64,000 bases of DNA from Bacteroidia bacterium. Its GTDB lineage: Bacteria > Bacteroidota > Bacteroidia > J057. Below the pieces are notes generated by a model. It saw only the letters and a program-made list of their open reading frames with translations. It made no database searches and had not been told where the DNA came from. Positions within the stretch are counted from its first letter, which is position 1. Each line of letters opens with the position of its first letter. The stretch is taken from contig JAWKNO010000002.1 in assembly GCA_041391665.1 (NCBI GenBank), forward strand, positions 1,054,001 through 1,118,000, written 5' to 3'. The position numbers and the translations under genes are program-made. Positions 52,829 to 61,983 of this stretch are shown here, in pieces.

Positions 52829-54028
52829 TTACCCTTCTCGATTTTGATACCGCCGGTAATAATGCCGGAGGATGATGACAAACAATATGGCAAATATTCC
52901 GCTGAATATAATAGCAACCGCGTAATTATTGAGCATTGTCAGGAATATTTCTATGGTAATCCAGAAAATAATCAACCCGGTGCCTGCTAAATAGATAGAA
53001 ACCTCTTTTGAAGTAAGATGTTTGTTGCGTTGATAAACAAAAAATCCACCGACCAAAATGGCCGCTATCAGACTGAGTGGAAAAAATCCCGGTGACAGCA
53101 ACCTGGTGGCAATCGACAATATACCAAAACCCATTCCCCAGATCACCGCCAGTCGAAATCCCTGGAGATCTCTCTCCAACTTATCTTTTTCACCAGGGAC
53201 AAATGGCTTTGTGCTTTTGCTGGCGGTGTTGCCAGAATTGGACTTTTGGCCCGATACAATATGTTCACCTGATTTAATGACGACTTTGCCTTGTAGTTTT
53301 CGCTCAAGGTTTTTGATCCGTTGGCGGGCGAGTGGTGCAAATCTGCCTTCCGGGAAATTTTTAATAAAATCCCGATAAGAAAGCAGCGAATCCTGCTTGT
53401 CGGCGTATTCCCAGGCCTGAAGTTCTTCTTCAATCGCCCGGTACTGCCTGGTCAGATGTATTTCTAGTTGGTGAATCCGGTTTCTTACCTGGTCGGCATA
53501 CTCTCCATCGGGAAACCGTTTTAAAAACTGATTGTAAGCCGAAACAGAATCTTCATTTGTAGCTGCTTCCAATGCGGCTTCCTCATTAAGCGTATCGTCA
53601 TCTTCTGTTTCGCCACCGCTATTGCCTGATTTGGCCCTGACGAGGGCGGTGATTTTCTGTTCTACTTCACTGACAAATTCACCGGAAGGAAAATTACTCT
53701 TATACTCAAGATATGCCGATACAGTATTTTTTTTGCAGGTTTCTTTCCACGCAAGCTGGTCTTCAAGTTTTTCTATTTTTTCACCTGCCAATGCTGCGTA
53801 CTTGCCTGAAGGATATTCTTTCAAATAGTTTTCATAGGCAAACATCACATCTTGTCTTGTTGTGAGTTCCCACATTTTTTCCTCTTTGAGGTTTGCCAGA
53901 ATGCGCATACCTTCTGGCGCATGCACACTCATCGGATAAATAGCAAGGAACCGGCGAATTGCCGGAATAGTATTTGTTTCGAGGGTCTGTTCCCAGTCCC
54001 TTTTTTCATCCTTTCCAAATTGGACCAT
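52829..54028 (-). CDS. Repeat protein with C-terminal membrane domain
   Basis: A 399-residue protein of no family I can name. Residues about 10-245 contain five degenerate helical repeats of some 40 residues of the form W-x4-(N/D)-x3-AY-x2-(Y/F)L-x3-P-x-G-x-(Y/F)A-x2-A-x3-I-x2-LE, for example AYENYLKEYPSGKYAALAG, resembling TPR/Sel1-type solenoids. An acidic GGETEDDDTLNEE spacer interrupts them. The last 130 residues hold four membrane helices. With no signal peptide, the solenoid should be cytoplasmic. It is upstream of the DUF350 gene and likely works with it. Confidence 0.7.
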   Translation of the reverse strand: MVQFGKDEKRDWEQTLETNTIPAIRRFLAIYPMSVHAPEGMRILANLKEEKMWELTTRQDVMFAYENYLKEYPSGKYAALAGEKIEKLEDQLAWKETCKKNTVSAYLEYKSNFPSGEFVSEVEQKITALVRAKSGNSGGETEDDDTLNEEAALEAATNEDSVSAYNQFLKRFPDGEYADQVRNRIHQLEIHLTRQYRAIEEELQAWEYADKQDSLLSYRDFIKNFPEGRFAPLARQRIKNLERKLQGKVVIKSGEHIVSGQKSNSGNTASKSTKPFVPGEKDKLERDLQGFRLAVIWGMGFGILSIATRLLSPGFFPLSLIAAILVGGFFVYQRNKHLTSKEVSIYLAGTGLIIFWITIEIFLTMLNNYAVAIIFSGIFAILFVIILRHYYRRYQNREG

Positions 54029-54099
54029 GTCCTGCTAACGGAGTTTGCTTATTGTGGCAATATACTAAATTGTCGGATTTTGCTTAATATCAACCCTCG

Positions 54100-55449
54100 A
54101 TGATTCGCATGATGTTTAAAATATATGGGAAACACCGGGTTTTCCTTTTGTTGGTGCTGGCCGCCCACCTTTTGTTTTTAGGGTGGCAGGTGGTCAATGG
54201 CAATTTGTATCTGGTTGATTCTGAGGAGTATATAGCTGAGGCGGAAAATATTCTTTCAACGGGTACTTTTTACTGCGGAGAGCTTGATGAGCCTGTAAGG
54301 TATGATGATTTTACCAAACGCCCACCCGTATATCCGCTTTTTCTTTCCTTTGTTTTTGGGATTGGGGGAAATGCGTGGCTTGTAATCATCCTTCAGAACC
54401 TGCTGAGCCTCTTTAATTTTATCCTGCTCATAGAAATCGGCACCTTCATTGGACTTCAGGAAAAACACTTTCGATGGATGATTCCGCTGATTTTGTTATA
54501 TCCGGCTCAGTTTATTTACGCCAATATGGTCATGTCAGAAATACTTTTTCAGACATTCCTCCTGGGCATGACACTGGCTGCAATGAAGGGAATAAGCGCA
54601 AAATCCTGGCGGTGGATAGGCATCTATACTTTACTATTGATCGCGGGTGCGATGACAAAACCTGTTTTGTACCTCTTTATCATTCCTCATTCAGTGGTTA
54701 TCGCCGCACTCATTGTCAGATGGCGTTCTCCGATGGGTGTATGGCATCTGGTGATTCCCTTTCTGATCTGGGGGGCTTATATGAAGGCAAATGAAAGGCA
54801 AACGGGTTACTTTCATTTTTCGAGCATTCAAAATCTCAGCTTACTCCAATATACTACCTACAATCTGCTGATTCACACCTATGGTCCCGATAGTGCGTTA
54901 GTTCTCGCCGACGGGATTTTGTATCGTTCGCTCGATCAACCCAGTTATGCGGAAGGGCAAAAACTGTTGGTAAAAGAATGTTCAGACGTTATCCGGGCAC
55001 ATAAGCTGCAATTTGTCAAATTTCACATCAAAGGCATGATCAATTTATTTATGGACCCTGGTCGTTTTGATCTCTATTCCTTTACAGGTATCGATTCGCA
55101 GCACAATAGCCCAGGATTTTTGTCGGCATTTAGTGAGGGGGGATATCGAGGCATTGGGTTATATCTGCAAAAACAACCCTTGCTGATCGTTTTGTTGCTG
55201 GTCCTGGTTGCATTGGCAAATGCGGTGAAACTGGCGGGGCTGATTTATTTTGCCTTTTGCCGAAGGGTATCTGTTGAAAACCGGGTGATAATCATCGGTT
55301 TAGTTTTGTACATTGCCGGGCTTACGGGAAGTTCCGGGGCCTCGCGGTTTGCCGTGCCGGTGTTTCCGTTACTTCTGCTGATGATTCCCTGTTTTATTAT
55401 TGCCTTGGTCAGCCTGCGATCAGCTTCCAATAAAAAGAAGGTTTACTAA
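54100..55449 (+). CDS. GT-C fold membrane glycosyltransferase (PMT/ArnT-like)
   Basis: A 449-residue protein with about ten membrane helices. The first periplasmic loop has LVDSEEYIAEAENIL (acidic motif) and FTKRPPVYPLFLSFVFG, the arrangement of GT39/GT83-type enzymes that use polyprenyl-phosphate sugars. The acceptor is unknown. The gene is isolated on the plus strand and its 3' end overlaps the convergent flavoprotein gene by 41 bp. Confidence 0.75.
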   Translation: MIRMMFKIYGKHRVFLLLVLAAHLLFLGWQVVNGNLYLVDSEEYIAEAENILSTGTFYCGELDEPVRYDDFTKRPPVYPLFLSFVFGIGGNAWLVIILQNLLSLFNFILLIEIGTFIGLQEKHFRWMIPLILLYPAQFIYANMVMSEILFQTFLLGMTLAAMKGISAKSWRWIGIYTLLLIAGAMTKPVLYLFIIPHSVVIAALIVRWRSPMGVWHLVIPFLIWGAYMKANERQTGYFHFSSIQNLSLLQYTTYNLLIHTYGPDSALVLADGILYRSLDQPSYAEGQKLLVKECSDVIRAHKLQFVKFHIKGMINLFMDPGRFDLYSFTGIDSQHNSPGFLSAFSEGGYRGIGLYLQKQPLLIVLLLVLVALANAVKLAGLIYFAFCRRVSVENRVIIIGLVLYIAGLTGSSGASRFAVPVFPLLLLMIPCFIIALVSLRSASNKKKVY

Positions 55450-56629
55450 GTTCTTTCCTGATGTTCAGATCGTCAAACATCATAGTAAGCATAGTTTGTA
55501 CCGCAGAGTTGCTGTTGGCCTTCTTTGCGATAAAATTAAATAACCACGGGAAGTTGACCAGCTTTTGCATATTGTGACTCAGTTTTAGCTCGCTCCATAT
55601 TTTGGCGTAAACGGCATCGTCATATCCTTCCATAAACTGCGCGGAAAAGTTGCCGGTTTCAAAACACTTGACTGCATGCGCTGCTGCAATTTTTCCGCTA
55701 AGCATGGCATTTCCAATCCCTTCTCCACTAAATGGGTCGATGAGAGAGGCCGCGTCTCCGGTCAGCATAAACCGCTCTCCTGAAATCTTTCTTTTTTTTG
55801 ATCCCAACGGCAGGCCAAATCCTTTCACTTCACCTATTGGCGTCGCATGCGTGAAACGACGGGAAATTTCCGGATGTGTCGTGATGATGGTTTGGAGCTT
55901 TTCTTTCAGGTTTACACGATATTTTTTCACGTCAGAAGAAAGCATGCCTAATCCCACATTTGCCTGCCCATCAGGTAAGGGAAATATCCAGAAATAGCCC
56001 GGCAGCAAATCATGGATATAATGTAGTTCGATAAAATTCTCAGGATGAAAGCCCGTAACCCCGCGGTAGTAGCTTCTGATTCCTGCACTATAATGCTTTT
56101 TCTCAACGGGAATATTGCCGAGGCTTTTGGTTACAATAGAATGTGCGCCGTCGGCCCCAATAACCATTTTCGCGCGTAGCGTATTTTCTCCGCTTTTCAG
56201 CAGGAAACCCTCGGCTTCGTGGGAAATGGAAGAAATCGGATAATGCTGGAAGACCGCCGTTTCTGAAGGAATCTGGCGAAATAAAAAATCATCAAAATCC
56301 ATCCTCCTGGCAATATAGCCGGGAGCAAAATCACTGGAAGCCGTTTTGACATGTTTAAATGGTATGTCCAGGATTTTTGCATTAGGGGCGACAAACCGGA
56401 TGCCCCACGAACCAATTTTAGGGGGAAATTGATGGAGTTTTTCAAGGGTTTGCGGAGACAGGTACTTCAGCACAGAAAGAACTTTTCCGCTCAGTGCATC
56501 TCCGCAGATTTTGTCGCGTGGGAATGTTGCTTTATCGACTACCGCTACTTTCAGACCCTTACCGGCGAGGGCAAGGGCGCAGGTTGCTCCACCAGGGCCA
56601 GCTCCAACAATGACTATATCGTAGATCAT
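55409..56629 (-). CDS. Geranylgeranyl reductase family FAD oxidoreductase
   Basis: A 406-residue flavoprotein: IVIVGAGPGGATCALALAG at the N-terminus, VVDKATFPRDKICGDALSG (the family signature after the second strand), RMDFDDFLF and FMLTGDAASLIDPFSGEGIG. Members reduce isoprenoid side chains or oxidise lipids and quinones. It is more canonical than the flavoprotein of the PKS operon and is not close to it. It overlaps the propeller-SPOR gene by 4 bp (ATGA). Substrate unassigned. Confidence 0.85.
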   Translation of the reverse strand: MIYDIVIVGAGPGGATCALALAGKGLKVAVVDKATFPRDKICGDALSGKVLSVLKYLSPQTLEKLHQFPPKIGSWGIRFVAPNAKILDIPFKHVKTASSDFAPGYIARRMDFDDFLFRQIPSETAVFQHYPISSISHEAEGFLLKSGENTLRAKMVIGADGAHSIVTKSLGNIPVEKKHYSAGIRSYYRGVTGFHPENFIELHYIHDLLPGYFWIFPLPDGQANVGLGMLSSDVKKYRVNLKEKLQTIITTHPEISRRFTHATPIGEVKGFGLPLGSKKRKISGERFMLTGDAASLIDPFSGEGIGNAMLSGKIAAAHAVKCFETGNFSAQFMEGYDDAVYAKIWSELKLSHNMQKLVNFPWLFNFIAKKANSNSAVQTMLTMMFDDLNIRKELSKPSFYWKLIAG

Positions 56630-58347
56630 TTTTCCAGAATCCAGGCTTCAATTTTGTGTTTTTGAAAAAGCTCAATACGAGATTTTTCGGCTTCAGACCG
56701 TGTATTAAACTGAAAACAACTTACACGGAATTTTCCATCATCAGTGGGGAGAATCATGGCTTGTATTCCCTGATTTTTTAGTTTTTCAACTCTGACGATG
56801 GCATTGTCCCGTTGGTCATAGCTCCCAACGATCACATGGAAACCCGATACTTGTCCATTGATCTGGTCAAGTTTGGAAAGAGATGAAATATTAGGTTTGG
56901 AGAGCACGGTTCTGGATCTGGAAATCTCTTCTTCTGAAGCAGTTGTGGGGCTGGAACTTACAGATTCAGGTGAAGGTTTTTCTGGCGTGGCCGTAATCCA
57001 CGCATTCCCCCGTGAAAGAGACGGTGCATTAAAGTCTTCATCATCTTCCACCTCGTGATTTTTGTAGATATAATAATGGTCGTCCTGCTCTTTTTCTTTT
57101 ATCGCAGGGTTGAAGTAATTTCTTCGGTAATCTCTGGAAACGGTACTGGCCGGAGGGAGAGGACCGGCTTCCATCAGATCTACCCTTTCGCGGAGGTCAT
57201 AATAATTTTTGTCTTCAAAAACCATAATACTTCCGGTATAACAAGCAACCCAAACAGACTTTGTGGAGGAGTCAAAGGTAACGCCAATAGGTTTTTCTTT
57301 GGTTGAAACGGTTTCGACCAAAGACATATCGTCGGTTTTTACTTTAGTGAGCGTATTGTCGATATAGTTTACGACATAAAGAAACTGCCCGTCGGGGGTC
57401 ATGGTCATGCTTCTTGCGGCATTGCCTGTGGATATTTTGCTGATTACCCGGGCTTTGACCAGGTCAATTTTGGCTACCACGCCTTCCCTGCTAAGAGTCG
57501 CGTATAGGTAGCGGTCTGTGGGGTCAATACAGAGGTGGCGGGGAGTTTTTCCCACACCCGATATCCAGGATACCGAATAATCAGCCAGTTTGATAACGGC
57601 AATTTCATCTTCTCCCATGATACTGATATAGGCATACCGTGACTTGGAGTCAATGGCTATTCCCCGCGGGTATCGGTCAAGCGGGATGCGTTTCACTTCT
57701 TCTTCCAGTTCGGTATCAATGATACTCAAATCCCCACTGCACCAGTTCGTTACCAAAACAGATTTGCCATCGGGAGTAATGGCTACATATTTGGGAATAC
57801 AACCGACTTCGATGACGGACTCAATTTCAAATGTCTGGGTATTGATTTTATAGACAAAGCTATTGTCATACTTCTGACTGATCTGGCAATTGTCCGTTCC
57901 GGGGTTGCCAAACTGCTCTCCATACATTTTATAGTTGGAAACCCATGCATATTTGCCATCGGCAGAGAAGGCTACTTCCACAGGCGATCCTTGTGCAATG
58001 CCACGATAGCCATCCAGGGGGAATTTAGATAAATCCACCTTATCAGAAATCGTTTTCACCACCGTATAATTTCGGTCAAAAACCGTAATCGAGTGGCGAT
58101 ACATCATATTTTGCGCGAAAAACAATCCATTACCAGAATGTGCAATGGATTTTGGTCGGATATCATTACTACTGTACGTTGTTTTTAGAATTAACCCAGA
58201 GCCGGTACCGAATCCCTCTGCGCGGGAAGTCGGATCTCCACTGCCTGGATTTTCCCCCTTCAGTGTGGAAAAAAGTGAGAAGGGCGGAAAAACAACAGCA
58301 TAAAAGTAAAGAATAAAAGTAAAGGCATGGACTGAAAGAAGTTGCAT
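56626..58347 (-). CDS. YVTN beta-propeller protein with C-terminal SPOR domain
   Basis: A 573-residue exported protein. After a hydrophobic leader (FTFILYFYAVVFPPFSLFS), residues about 60-390 form a YncE-like seven-bladed propeller with repeats such as VAITPDGKSVLVTNW and MTMTPDGQFLYVVNY. A low-complexity Ser/Pro/Glu linker leads to a SPOR domain (GFHVIVGSYDQRDNAIVRVE to the end), which binds denuded peptidoglycan. The propeller-SPOR fusion is unusual. It overlaps the flavoprotein gene by 4 bp. It may be a periplasmic wall-bound scaffold or sensor; function inferred only from domains. Confidence 0.8.
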   Translation of the reverse strand: MQLLSVHAFTFILYFYAVVFPPFSLFSTLKGENPGSGDPTSRAEGFGTGSGLILKTTYSSNDIRPKSIAHSGNGLFFAQNMMYRHSITVFDRNYTVVKTISDKVDLSKFPLDGYRGIAQGSPVEVAFSADGKYAWVSNYKMYGEQFGNPGTDNCQISQKYDNSFVYKINTQTFEIESVIEVGCIPKYVAITPDGKSVLVTNWCSGDLSIIDTELEEEVKRIPLDRYPRGIAIDSKSRYAYISIMGEDEIAVIKLADYSVSWISGVGKTPRHLCIDPTDRYLYATLSREGVVAKIDLVKARVISKISTGNAARSMTMTPDGQFLYVVNYIDNTLTKVKTDDMSLVETVSTKEKPIGVTFDSSTKSVWVACYTGSIMVFEDKNYYDLRERVDLMEAGPLPPASTVSRDYRRNYFNPAIKEKEQDDHYYIYKNHEVEDDEDFNAPSLSRGNAWITATPEKPSPESVSSSPTTASEEEISRSRTVLSKPNISSLSKLDQINGQVSGFHVIVGSYDQRDNAIVRVEKLKNQGIQAMILPTDDGKFRVSCFQFNTRSEAEKSRIELFQKHKIEAWILEK

Positions 58348-58431
58348 GTGTTTGCTGGGTAAATAAGAAAGACTGCAATATCCAATTTTAAAAAAAATAC
58401 GTAGAATTTTTCAGGATATTTCATTATTCCT

Positions 58432-58469
58432 GAAAAAAAGAGATCAAGGCGGAATGTTAAGATTCCGCC
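58432..58469 (-). terminator. Rho-independent terminator of the thioredoxin-SPOR gene
   Basis: GGCGGAAT (58448-58455) pairs exactly with ATTCCGCC (58462-58469) around a 6-nt loop. On the minus strand it is followed by a CTTTTTTT run (58433-58440), 20 bp after the stop of the gene ending at 58490. A second inverted repeat, TTTTTCAGGA/TCCTGAAAAA (58407-58437), lies just beyond. Confidence 0.75.
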
Positions 58470-58489
58470 CCAATATACATACTTTATTT

Positions 58490-59446
58490 TTATCGGTTGA
58501 GGTGGCCTATGTTAAGGATGCTGCTATTGATTTTACCAAACTTATACATGGCTTGTGCAAAGATGTCTGCTTCTTCTTTTGTTGCATAGGCACCCAGAAT
58601 AAGTTTATATACCGGAGTTTCCGCCACTTCTTCTGCATAGACCCATATTTCTCCTTTCCAGAGGTTCCTGTATTGTTTTACTTTTTCCTCAAAACTACGG
58701 TAACTGGTATGGCTGTCAACGAGGAGTCCAAACACATCTTGTCCGGGCTCCATAGCGAGTCTTTTGAGACTATAAGCCTCCAGCCCGGGAATATCCAGAT
58801 GAATAACTGCTGCTGACTGTCCACGCATAACGATATTGGGATTCATATCGATGATGGGTTGCGATTGTGCGGGTTCGGCACTACGGGTAGCCATAGCGAG
58901 CTGCGGTTCAGCTGCGACAGGCGTTGTTTGGGCTACAGTTTCTTCCGGCTCTGCAATATTATTTTCTATCGTTGGCGCTGGCGCAATCGGTTTTTCCTCT
59001 GCAAGGATGGTATTCTGCATTTCCTCGTTGATGGATGCCATATGTTTTTTAAGAATATGGTAAACGGTAGTTGGCGCCAGGTATCCGCTGGCTCTGCCAA
59101 GGACTTTTCCATCAGGACTGAAAAGAAGAATGGTGGGGTAGGCGTAAACCTGAAATTGTTGGACAAGGTTGAAATCAGCCTCCAGAATATCAATTTCCAC
59201 AGCAAGGAAATTTTTCGAAATAAACCGGTTGAGCATGGGGTCTGTCCAGGTATAACGGGTCATTCGCTTGCACGATCTGTTTTCCCTCGCAGAAAAATAG
59301 ACAAAATATGGCTGATTACTTTCCATCGCCTGCGACTGGATTTCATCAAGTGTCCCCGAAAAAAACGGAATGCTTCTGTCCGCAGCAAATGCCTGACTGC
59401 ATATCAAAAGCGTCAAAATGATCAGAAAGGGTTTTCTTTGGATCAT
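58490..59446 (-). CDS. Periplasmic thioredoxin-fold protein with C-terminal SPOR domain
   Basis: About 318 residues from the ATG at 59446 (MIQRKPFLII); an upstream ATG adds 11 residues before the signal peptide and is less likely. After the leader (cut near AFAAD) is a thioredoxin domain with FVYFSARENRSCKRM, in which the active site reads C59-K-R-M62, so the second cysteine is missing; AYPTILLFSPDG supplies the cis-proline. A Pro/Glu/Ala linker leads to a SPOR-like domain (last 80 residues, YKLILGAYATKEEADIFAQA). It is not expected to make disulfides by the standard mechanism; a thiol-binding or holdase role is possible. Confidence 0.78.
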   Translation of the reverse strand: MIQRKPFLIILTLLICSQAFAADRSIPFFSGTLDEIQSQAMESNQPYFVYFSARENRSCKRMTRYTWTDPMLNRFISKNFLAVEIDILEADFNLVQQFQVYAYPTILLFSPDGKVLGRASGYLAPTTVYHILKKHMASINEEMQNTILAEEKPIAPAPTIENNIAEPEETVAQTTPVAAEPQLAMATRSAEPAQSQPIIDMNPNIVMRGQSAAVIHLDIPGLEAYSLKRLAMEPGQDVFGLLVDSHTSYRSFEEKVKQYRNLWKGEIWVYAEEVAETPVYKLILGAYATKEEADIFAQAMYKFGKINSSILNIGHLNR

Positions 59447-59704
59447 AATTACAAGGAGTAAGCGTTTGTTCAGATTCAAAAAATTGCCGTAAATTTTTCT
59501 GTCGGGTGGGTAAACGCGCCAGTTACGGTACAGGTTAATGTTAAAGATTGAGCTTTGGAATGAGGTATGTAAAAAAACGTAAAATGATATTACGAATATA
59601 AATTAAGCATTTGGGATATTGCAAATTTGGAAGCAATTTAATGCTCCATTTTTTCCGCTAATTTACCCCAAATCTTACATGTTGGAAAAGGCTTGTCTTT
59701 CGGG

Positions 59705-61264
59705 TTAGAATGGAACGCTGTCATCGTCTCCCCCTGTCCCCTGGTCGTGGTTCATTTTTGAGGGCAACGTGATCGTGTTGGTATTACCTGCGTCAAGTGT
59801 ATTAAACCCTTTGGGAATGTCGAGTCCCGGAGTGCCTGTATTCCAGTCGGTAAACTTTCCGTACTTCCCGATGAACTGCATTTTGACCGTTCCTGTAGGG
59901 CCATTTCTCTGTTTGGCAATGATTAATTCAGCCATACTAAGGGTTGAGTTTCCTTCATCGTCCGTTTCAAATCCATAATATTCCGGGCGGTAGAGAAACA
60001 TAACCATGTCCGCATCCTGTTCAATACTTCCACTTTCACGAAGGTCGGACAGCACCGGGCGTTTGTCTCCCCCCCGGCTTTCTACGGCACGGCTGAGCTG
60101 CGACAGCGCGATCATGACGACGTTAAGTTCTTTGGCCATTTCTTTGAGTGCCCGCGAGATGCCTGCAATCTCCTGCTCGCGGTTTCCGCCTTTTGACGAA
60201 TTTCCTGACATGAGCTGAAGGTAATCGACAATGACCATTCCGATTCCTTTTTCTGCTTTGAGGCGCCGGCATTTGGCGCGAAGGTCCCATATAGACAAAG
60301 CGGGCGTGTCATCTATAAAGAGGGGCGTTTTGGAAAGCGAACCGATCCGGGTGATAAGTTGTTTCCACTCATAGTCTTCCAGCCGGCCTGTCCGCACCTT
60401 TTGGGCATCGAGTTCGGCTTCTGCACAAATCAGACGTTGTACGAGCTGCACGGCGGCCATCTCCAGAGAAAAGAATGCAACGGGTTCATTAAACCGCTGC
60501 GCCGCATTTCTGGCCAATGTCAGCGTCAACGCAGTTTTTCCCATCGCGGGACGGGCAGCGATGATGACCAGGTCGCTTTTCTGCCAGCCGGCAGTCATCT
60601 GATCGAGATCGGCGATGCCTGACGGGATACCGGTCACGCTGGAATCTTTGCCACGCATTTCTTCCAGACGATCGAGGGTTTTCATTACCAGTTCGGGCAT
60701 AGACATATAGTTGCGCCGGAGATTGGTTTCGGAAATCTCAAACAGTCCCTGTTCTGCTTTGTCCAACAGCTCAAACACGTCAGAAGTTTCGTCATAGGCC
60801 TGGCGAATGACATCATCAGAGACCCGTATCAACTGTCGGAGAATAAACTTTTCTGCTACAATCCGCGCATGATATTCAATATTTGCCCCCGAGGCTACCC
60901 TTGAAGTGAGCTCTGTGAGGTAAAAAGGACCGCCTGTTTTTTCCAACTCCCCTTTTTTTCGAAGGGCATTTTTTACGGTCAGGATATCTACTGGCTCCGA
61001 ATTTTGAAACAATTCGAGAATCGTCTCAAAAATCAGCGCATTCGCATCCTTATAAAACATATGAGCCTGGAGGATATCCATGATTCTGTGCAGCGCATCT
61101 TTTTCAAGCAGCAGCGCACCCAGTACCGCTTCCTCCATATCCAGTGCCTGTGGTGGCAGTTTTCCTGCACCCAGGGAAGGCGTGGTGATGGGTCTTACTT
61201 TTCCCTGTAAGTTATCCGGGTTAGAAAAAGGTGGCTGGGAATCACGGTTTAAATGGTCAGACAT
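59705..61264 (-). CDS. dnaB: Replicative DNA helicase DnaB
   Basis: A 519-residue hexameric helicase. The N-terminal DnaB domain (MEEAVLGALLLEKDALHRIM, from residue 43) and the RecA-like C-terminal domain are complete, with Walker A ARPAMGKTA at 237-245, FFSLEMAA, VIVDYLQLMSG (Walker B) and LSDLRESGSIEQDADMVMFL. It unwinds DNA at the replication fork. It reads away from a cluster of DnaA-box-like sequences in its upstream region. Confidence 0.96.
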   Translation of the reverse strand: MSDHLNRDSQPPFSNPDNLQGKVRPITTPSLGAGKLPPQALDMEEAVLGALLLEKDALHRIMDILQAHMFYKDANALIFETILELFQNSEPVDILTVKNALRKKGELEKTGGPFYLTELTSRVASGANIEYHARIVAEKFILRQLIRVSDDVIRQAYDETSDVFELLDKAEQGLFEISETNLRRNYMSMPELVMKTLDRLEEMRGKDSSVTGIPSGIADLDQMTAGWQKSDLVIIAARPAMGKTALTLTLARNAAQRFNEPVAFFSLEMAAVQLVQRLICAEAELDAQKVRTGRLEDYEWKQLITRIGSLSKTPLFIDDTPALSIWDLRAKCRRLKAEKGIGMVIVDYLQLMSGNSSKGGNREQEIAGISRALKEMAKELNVVMIALSQLSRAVESRGGDKRPVLSDLRESGSIEQDADMVMFLYRPEYYGFETDDEGNSTLSMAELIIAKQRNGPTGTVKMQFIGKYGKFTDWNTGTPGLDIPKGFNTLDAGNTNTITLPSKMNHDQGTGGDDDSVPF

Positions 61265-61401
61265 AGGCCTTCTGGTCGTTTGGTGTTCTTTTGTTGAAAA
61301 GGGAGGTCAATATACGAATAGTCTTTCCGCTCCCCAATCAGACGAAAATTGAAATAGTTTCACAAATCGCTGTTTATCAGTAACTTAAAAAGATGCCAAA
61401 T

Positions 61402-61507
61402 TTATCCACATTTATAGATTCTGGTATGTCCCTTCACGGCAATCTAAGCAGGTCTCTACCAGGGTTATGCACAGTGTTGTGGAAAACTCACACCCAAATG
61501 TGGAAAA
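61402..61507. other. DnaA-box cluster upstream of dnaB, next to AT-rich DNA
   Basis: Four nonamers lie within 106 bp: TTATCCACA (61402-61410, exact consensus), TTATGCACA (61465-61473, fits TTATNCACA), and two inverted copies of TGTGGAAAA (61478-61486 and 61499-61507, one mismatch each). AT-rich sequence follows at about 61560-61620. This is the makeup of an origin or of a DnaA-controlled promoter. Genes diverge from it on both sides. Confidence 0.55.
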
Positions 61508-61624
61508 AATCTGGACTACTCGTCCACCCGCCTTAATACTAACCGCTGATTCCTGGTATAAATCTCTGATAAAAAAATTAGACTTGCTAATAATAATTGC
61601 AGTTTTTTTATCAAAAATTTCCCA

Positions 61625-61632
61625 TACCTTTG
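61625..61632 (+). promoter_or_regulatory. -7 promoter element of the cobalamin riboswitch transcript
   Basis: TACCTTTG matches the Bacteroidota TAnnTTTG element exactly and would start transcription near 61639, just where the riboswitch aptamer begins. The -33 region is only T-rich, without a clear TTTG at the ideal distance. Confidence 0.55.
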
Positions 61633-61639
61633 GATGATT

Positions 61640-61816
61640 TTCGGTCCCAATGTGGATTTTTCCTCTGGGATAATAGGGAATCAGGTGAAAATCCTGTACA
61701 GTTCCCGCTGCTGTAATCTTCAGCTGATTTTTCAGCTAAACCTCTGCCGACAATAGCCACTGTCTTCTGAAAAGATGGGAAGGCCGGCAAGGTGAAGTAA
61801 GTCAGAAGACCTGCCG
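61640..61816 (+). promoter_or_regulatory. Cobalamin (B12) riboswitch aptamer
   Basis: The conserved core is readable: GGGAATCAGGTGAAAATCC then TGTACAGTTCCCGCTGCTG (61676-61714), GCCACTG (61756-61762), GGGAAGGCCGGCAAGG (61777-61792), and the B12 box AAGTCAGAAGACCTGCC (61799-61815). Adenosyl- or aqua-cobalamin binding to such RNAs lowers expression of uptake genes. It precedes a TonB-dependent receptor gene, the typical target. Confidence 0.93.
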
Positions 61817-61983
61817 GAAATCAGGTTCGGAGCTTTCGGAGAAAAAGCAAAGAGCCATACATCCTGCTTTACCGCAGGGCATATGGTTACTTACAGATCC
61901 TGATTTCAATTCCTGTTAATAGTGGAAAACATCAGGTTCTCCTGCCTTTACTTCGAAGCTGCGCGCCCTTACGGTTGCAGCTT
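61817..61983 (+). promoter_or_regulatory. Riboswitch expression platform with competing pairings
   Basis: CCTGAT at 61899-61904 can pair with ATCAGG at 61820-61825 (extended to a 9-bp stem, GAAATCAGG with CCTGATTTC) or with a second ATCAGG at 61931-61936. A stable hairpin lies at 61855-61886 (CCATA..CCTGC/GCAGG..TATGG). A last hairpin, AAGCTGC (61956-61962) with GCAGCTT (61977-61983), ends exactly at the ATG of the receptor gene at 61984 and could block translation. No strong T-run is present, so control of translation is more likely than termination. Confidence 0.55.
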
